Below, in pieces: positions 5,537-7,414 of a stretch of 7,414 bases of DNA (the stretch's first letter is position 1; every line of letters begins with the position of its first letter). The notes beneath the pieces are model-generated. The model was not told where the DNA came from. It ran no database searches and was given only the letters and a program-made list of their open reading frames with translations. Source of the stretch: Lachnospiraceae bacterium (lineage in GTDB: Bacteria; Bacillota; Clostridia; Lachnospirales; Lachnospiraceae); NCBI GenBank assembly GCA_017446125.1, contig JAFSRL010000082.1:1-7414 (forward strand), written 5' to 3'. The position numbers and the translations under genes are program-made.

Positions 5537-7414
5537 ATGTCTGATTCTACAATGAATAAAGCACTGAATGAGATCAATACCGGCCGGAGCTTTGACCGGC
5601 AGATCTACCAGCCCATGACGTTCGACGCAATTAAAATCGGACTCGCGAGCGCTGACAAGATCAGGGAGTGGTCCCACGGCGAGGTCTTAAAGCCGGAGAC
5701 CATCAACTACCGTACCTTAAAGCCCGAGCGCGAAGGTCTCTACTGCGAAAAGATCTTCGGACCCAGCAAGGACTGGGAATGCCACTGCGGAAAGTACAAG
5801 AAGATCCGCTATAAGGGCGTGACCTGCGACCGCTGCGGCGTCGAGGTGACCAAGGCGAGCGTTCGTCGTGAGCGCATGGGCCACATCGAGCTTGCGGCAC
5901 CCGTTTCGCACATCTGGTATTTCAAGGGCATCCCGTCGCGCATGGGTTTGATTTTGGATCTTTCCCCGCGCGTTCTGGAGAAGGTGTTATACTTTGCCTC
6001 CTACATTGTCTTAGATCCCGGCGAAACGAGCTTAGAGTACAAGCAGGTGCTTTCCGAAAAGGAATTCCAGGAAGCACGCGAAGAGTGGGGCACGAAGTTC
6101 CGTGTGGGGATGGGCGCGGAGTCCATCAAGGAGCTGCTCTTAACGCTTGATTTGGAAAAGGAATACGAGGAGTTAAAGGACGGCGTCGAGAATTCGACCG
6201 GCCAGAAGCGCCAGCGCATCATCAAGCGCTTGGAGGTGGTCGAGGCATTCCGCGAGTCCGGCAACGATCCGTCCTGGATGATCATGGACTGCATTCCGGT
6301 CATTCCGCCGGATTTACGTCCCATGGTGCAGCTCGACGGCGGTCGTTTCGCGACCTCTGACTTGAACGACTTATACCGCCGCATCATCAACCGCAACAAC
6401 CGCTTAAAGAGGCTGTTGGAGCTTGGTGCGCCGGACATCATCGTAAGAAACGAAAAGCGCATGCTGCAGGAAGCGGTCGATGCTTTAATCGACAACGGCC
6501 GTCGCGGACGTCCCGTCACGGGCCCCGGCAACCGTGCCCTGAAGTCCCTCTCCGACCTCTTAAAGGGGAAGAGCGGGCGCTTCCGTCAGAACCTCTTGGG
6601 TAAGCGTGTCGACTATTCCGGCCGTAGCGTTATCGTGGTCGGTCCCGAATTAAAGATTTACCAGTGCGGCCTTCCCAAGGAAATGGCGATCGAGCTGTTC
6701 AAGCCCTTCGTGATGAAGGAGCTGGTGTCCCGCGGGATTTCCCAGAACATCAAGAACGCGAAGAAGCTGGTCGAGCGCCTTGACACGCAGGTCTGGGACG
6801 TTTTGGAAGACGTCATCAAGGAGCACCCTGTGATGTTGAACCGCGCTCCCACACTGCACAGACTGGGCATCCAGGCATTCGAGCCCATCCTCGTCGAAGG
6901 TAAGGCAATCCGCCTGCACCCGTTGGCATGTACGCCGTTCAATGCGGACTTCGACGGTGACCAGATGGCGGTCCACCTTCCGCTTTCCGTGGAAGCGCAG
7001 TCAGAGTGCCGGTTCTTGATGCTCTCGCCCAACAACCTCTTAAAGCCTTCGGACGGCGGCCCTGTCACGGTCCCGACGCAGGACATGGTTCTGGGTATCT
7101 ACTACTTAACCCAGATGCGCGAGGGCGCAAAGGGCGAAGGCAAGGCGTTCAAGAACGTGAACGAGGCAATCCTCGCTTACGAAAACGGTTACATCACCTT
7201 ACAGACCAAGATTAAGGTCAAGGTGCAGAAGAAATACAACAACGGCCAGGAGGCGCACGGCATCATCGAGTCGACCTTGGGACGCTTCCTCTTCAACGAG
7301 ATCATCCCGCAGGATTTGGGATTTGTCGACCGTTCGAAGAAGGAAAACGCGCTGCTTCTGGAAGTGGACTACATGGTCACGAAGAAGGAGTTGAAGGATA
7401 TCATCGAGCGTATG
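5537..7414 (+). CDS. rpoC: DNA-directed RNA polymerase subunit beta' (5' part, truncated by window edge)
   Basis: Beta' carries the catalytic magnesium site and the clamp of RNA polymerase. The frame is open from ATG 5537 to the last base: 626 codons, about half of a typical beta'. The N-terminal zinc site has C82, C84, C97 and C100 (CHC, 12 residues, then CDRC). The clamp helices that bind sigma run from D275 (DLNDLYRRIINRNNRLKRLL) to about 321. GRFRQNLLGKRVDYSGRSV follows. The catalytic loop NADFDGDQMAVH has D471, D473 and D475. LLKPSDGGPV and VPTQDMVLGIYYLT come next. The bridge helix, trigger loop and second zinc site lie beyond the edge. No internal stop or frameshift was seen. The start 3 bp after the rpoB TGA and the strong AGGAGG indicate co-transcription with rpoB; an in-frame ATG five codons later (5552) has no better site. 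Confidence 0.97.
   Translation, partial: MSDSTMNKALNEINTGRSFDRQIYQPMTFDAIKIGLASADKIREWSHGEVLKPETINYRTLKPEREGLYCEKIFGPSKDWECHCGKYKKIRYKGVTCDRCGVEVTKASVRRERMGHIELAAPVSHIWYFKGIPSRMGLILDLSPRVLEKVLYFASYIVLDPGETSLEYKQVLSEKEFQEAREEWGTKFRVGMGAESIKELLLTLDLEKEYEELKDGVENSTGQKRQRIIKRLEVVEAFRESGNDPSWMIMDCIPVIPPDLRPMVQLDGGRFATSDLNDLYRRIINRNNRLKRLLELGAPDIIVRNEKRMLQEAVDALIDNGRRGRPVTGPGNRALKSLSDLLKGKSGRFRQNLLGKRVDYSGRSVIVVGPELKIYQCGLPKEMAIELFKPFVMKELVSRGISQNIKNAKKLVERLDTQVWDVLEDVIKEHPVMLNRAPTLHRLGIQAFEPILVEGKAIRLHPLACTPFNADFDGDQMAVHLPLSVEAQSECRFLMLSPNNLLKPSDGGPVTVPTQDMVLGIYYLTQMREGAKGEGKAFKNVNEAILAYENGYITLQTKIKVKVQKKYNNGQEAHGIIESTLGRFLFNEIIPQDLGFVDRSKKENALLLEVDYMVTKKELKDIIERM

Noticed and set aside
1..7414. 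CRISPR array, insertion sequence, phage or tRNA
   Set aside because: No regularly spaced repeats, transposase or integrase frames, or cloverleaf sequences were found by reading both strands.

Overview
This window carries the 3' half of a bacterial ribosomal protein / RNA polymerase cluster in the order rplJ (L10), rplL (L7/L12), rpoB (beta), rpoC (beta', cut off by the right edge), all on the + strand. The protein sequences suggest a Clostridia-type Firmicute, most likely a gut Lachnospiraceae relative. The basis is the beta N-terminus (MEKNRI...MSYSRQ...LEMPNLIEVQKDSY), the LKPSDGGPV stretch of beta', and the L10/L12 types. This assignment comes from memory of the families, not from a search. 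G+C is moderate (mid-fifties by eye in coding regions), with much TTA for leucine.

Layout: 1-143 is the rplJ upstream leader, with a perfect 10-bp UUCG-capped hairpin followed by a broken T-run (a likely attenuator, perhaps the 3' end of an L10-type autoregulatory leader) and a good ribosome binding site. rplJ (144-875) encodes an L10 with an unusual 79-residue Ala/Glu/Pro/Thr-rich tail. Two related double-hairpin repeats lie in inverted orientation around its end: one inside the coding sequence and translated in frame (756-803), the other in the rplJ-rplL spacer (896-941). rplL (980-1360) is ordinary, but its stop codon lies at the centre of a perfect inverted repeat. The 336-bp rplL-rpoB spacer holds a long imperfect hairpin (1407-1474), a 14-bp direct repeat with 22-bp period, an AT-rich UP-like tract, a strong sigma-70/sigma-A-type promoter (TTGACA / TG-extended TATCAT), and a 134-nt untranslated leader. 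rpoB (1697-5533) and rpoC (5537-end) are separated by 3 bp, and the rpoC ribosome binding site lies inside the last rpoB codons.

The strongest anomaly is an in-frame TAG at 3767-3769, codon 691 of rpoB, where family members carry the glutamate of the GTG(M/I)E motif. The frame continues intact on both sides with normal conserved beta sequence to a TGA at 5531-5533. One G-to-T change (GAG to TAG) explains it. It could be a sequencing or assembly error, a suppressed amber codon, or UAG recoding; the window alone cannot decide. No CRISPR, tRNA, rRNA, insertion sequence or phage gene was seen.

Functionally, L10 and L7/L12 form the ribosomal stalk that recruits translation factors, and beta with beta' form the catalytic core of RNA polymerase. 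The spacer hairpins and internal promoter probably adjust the expression of the two pairs relative to each other.
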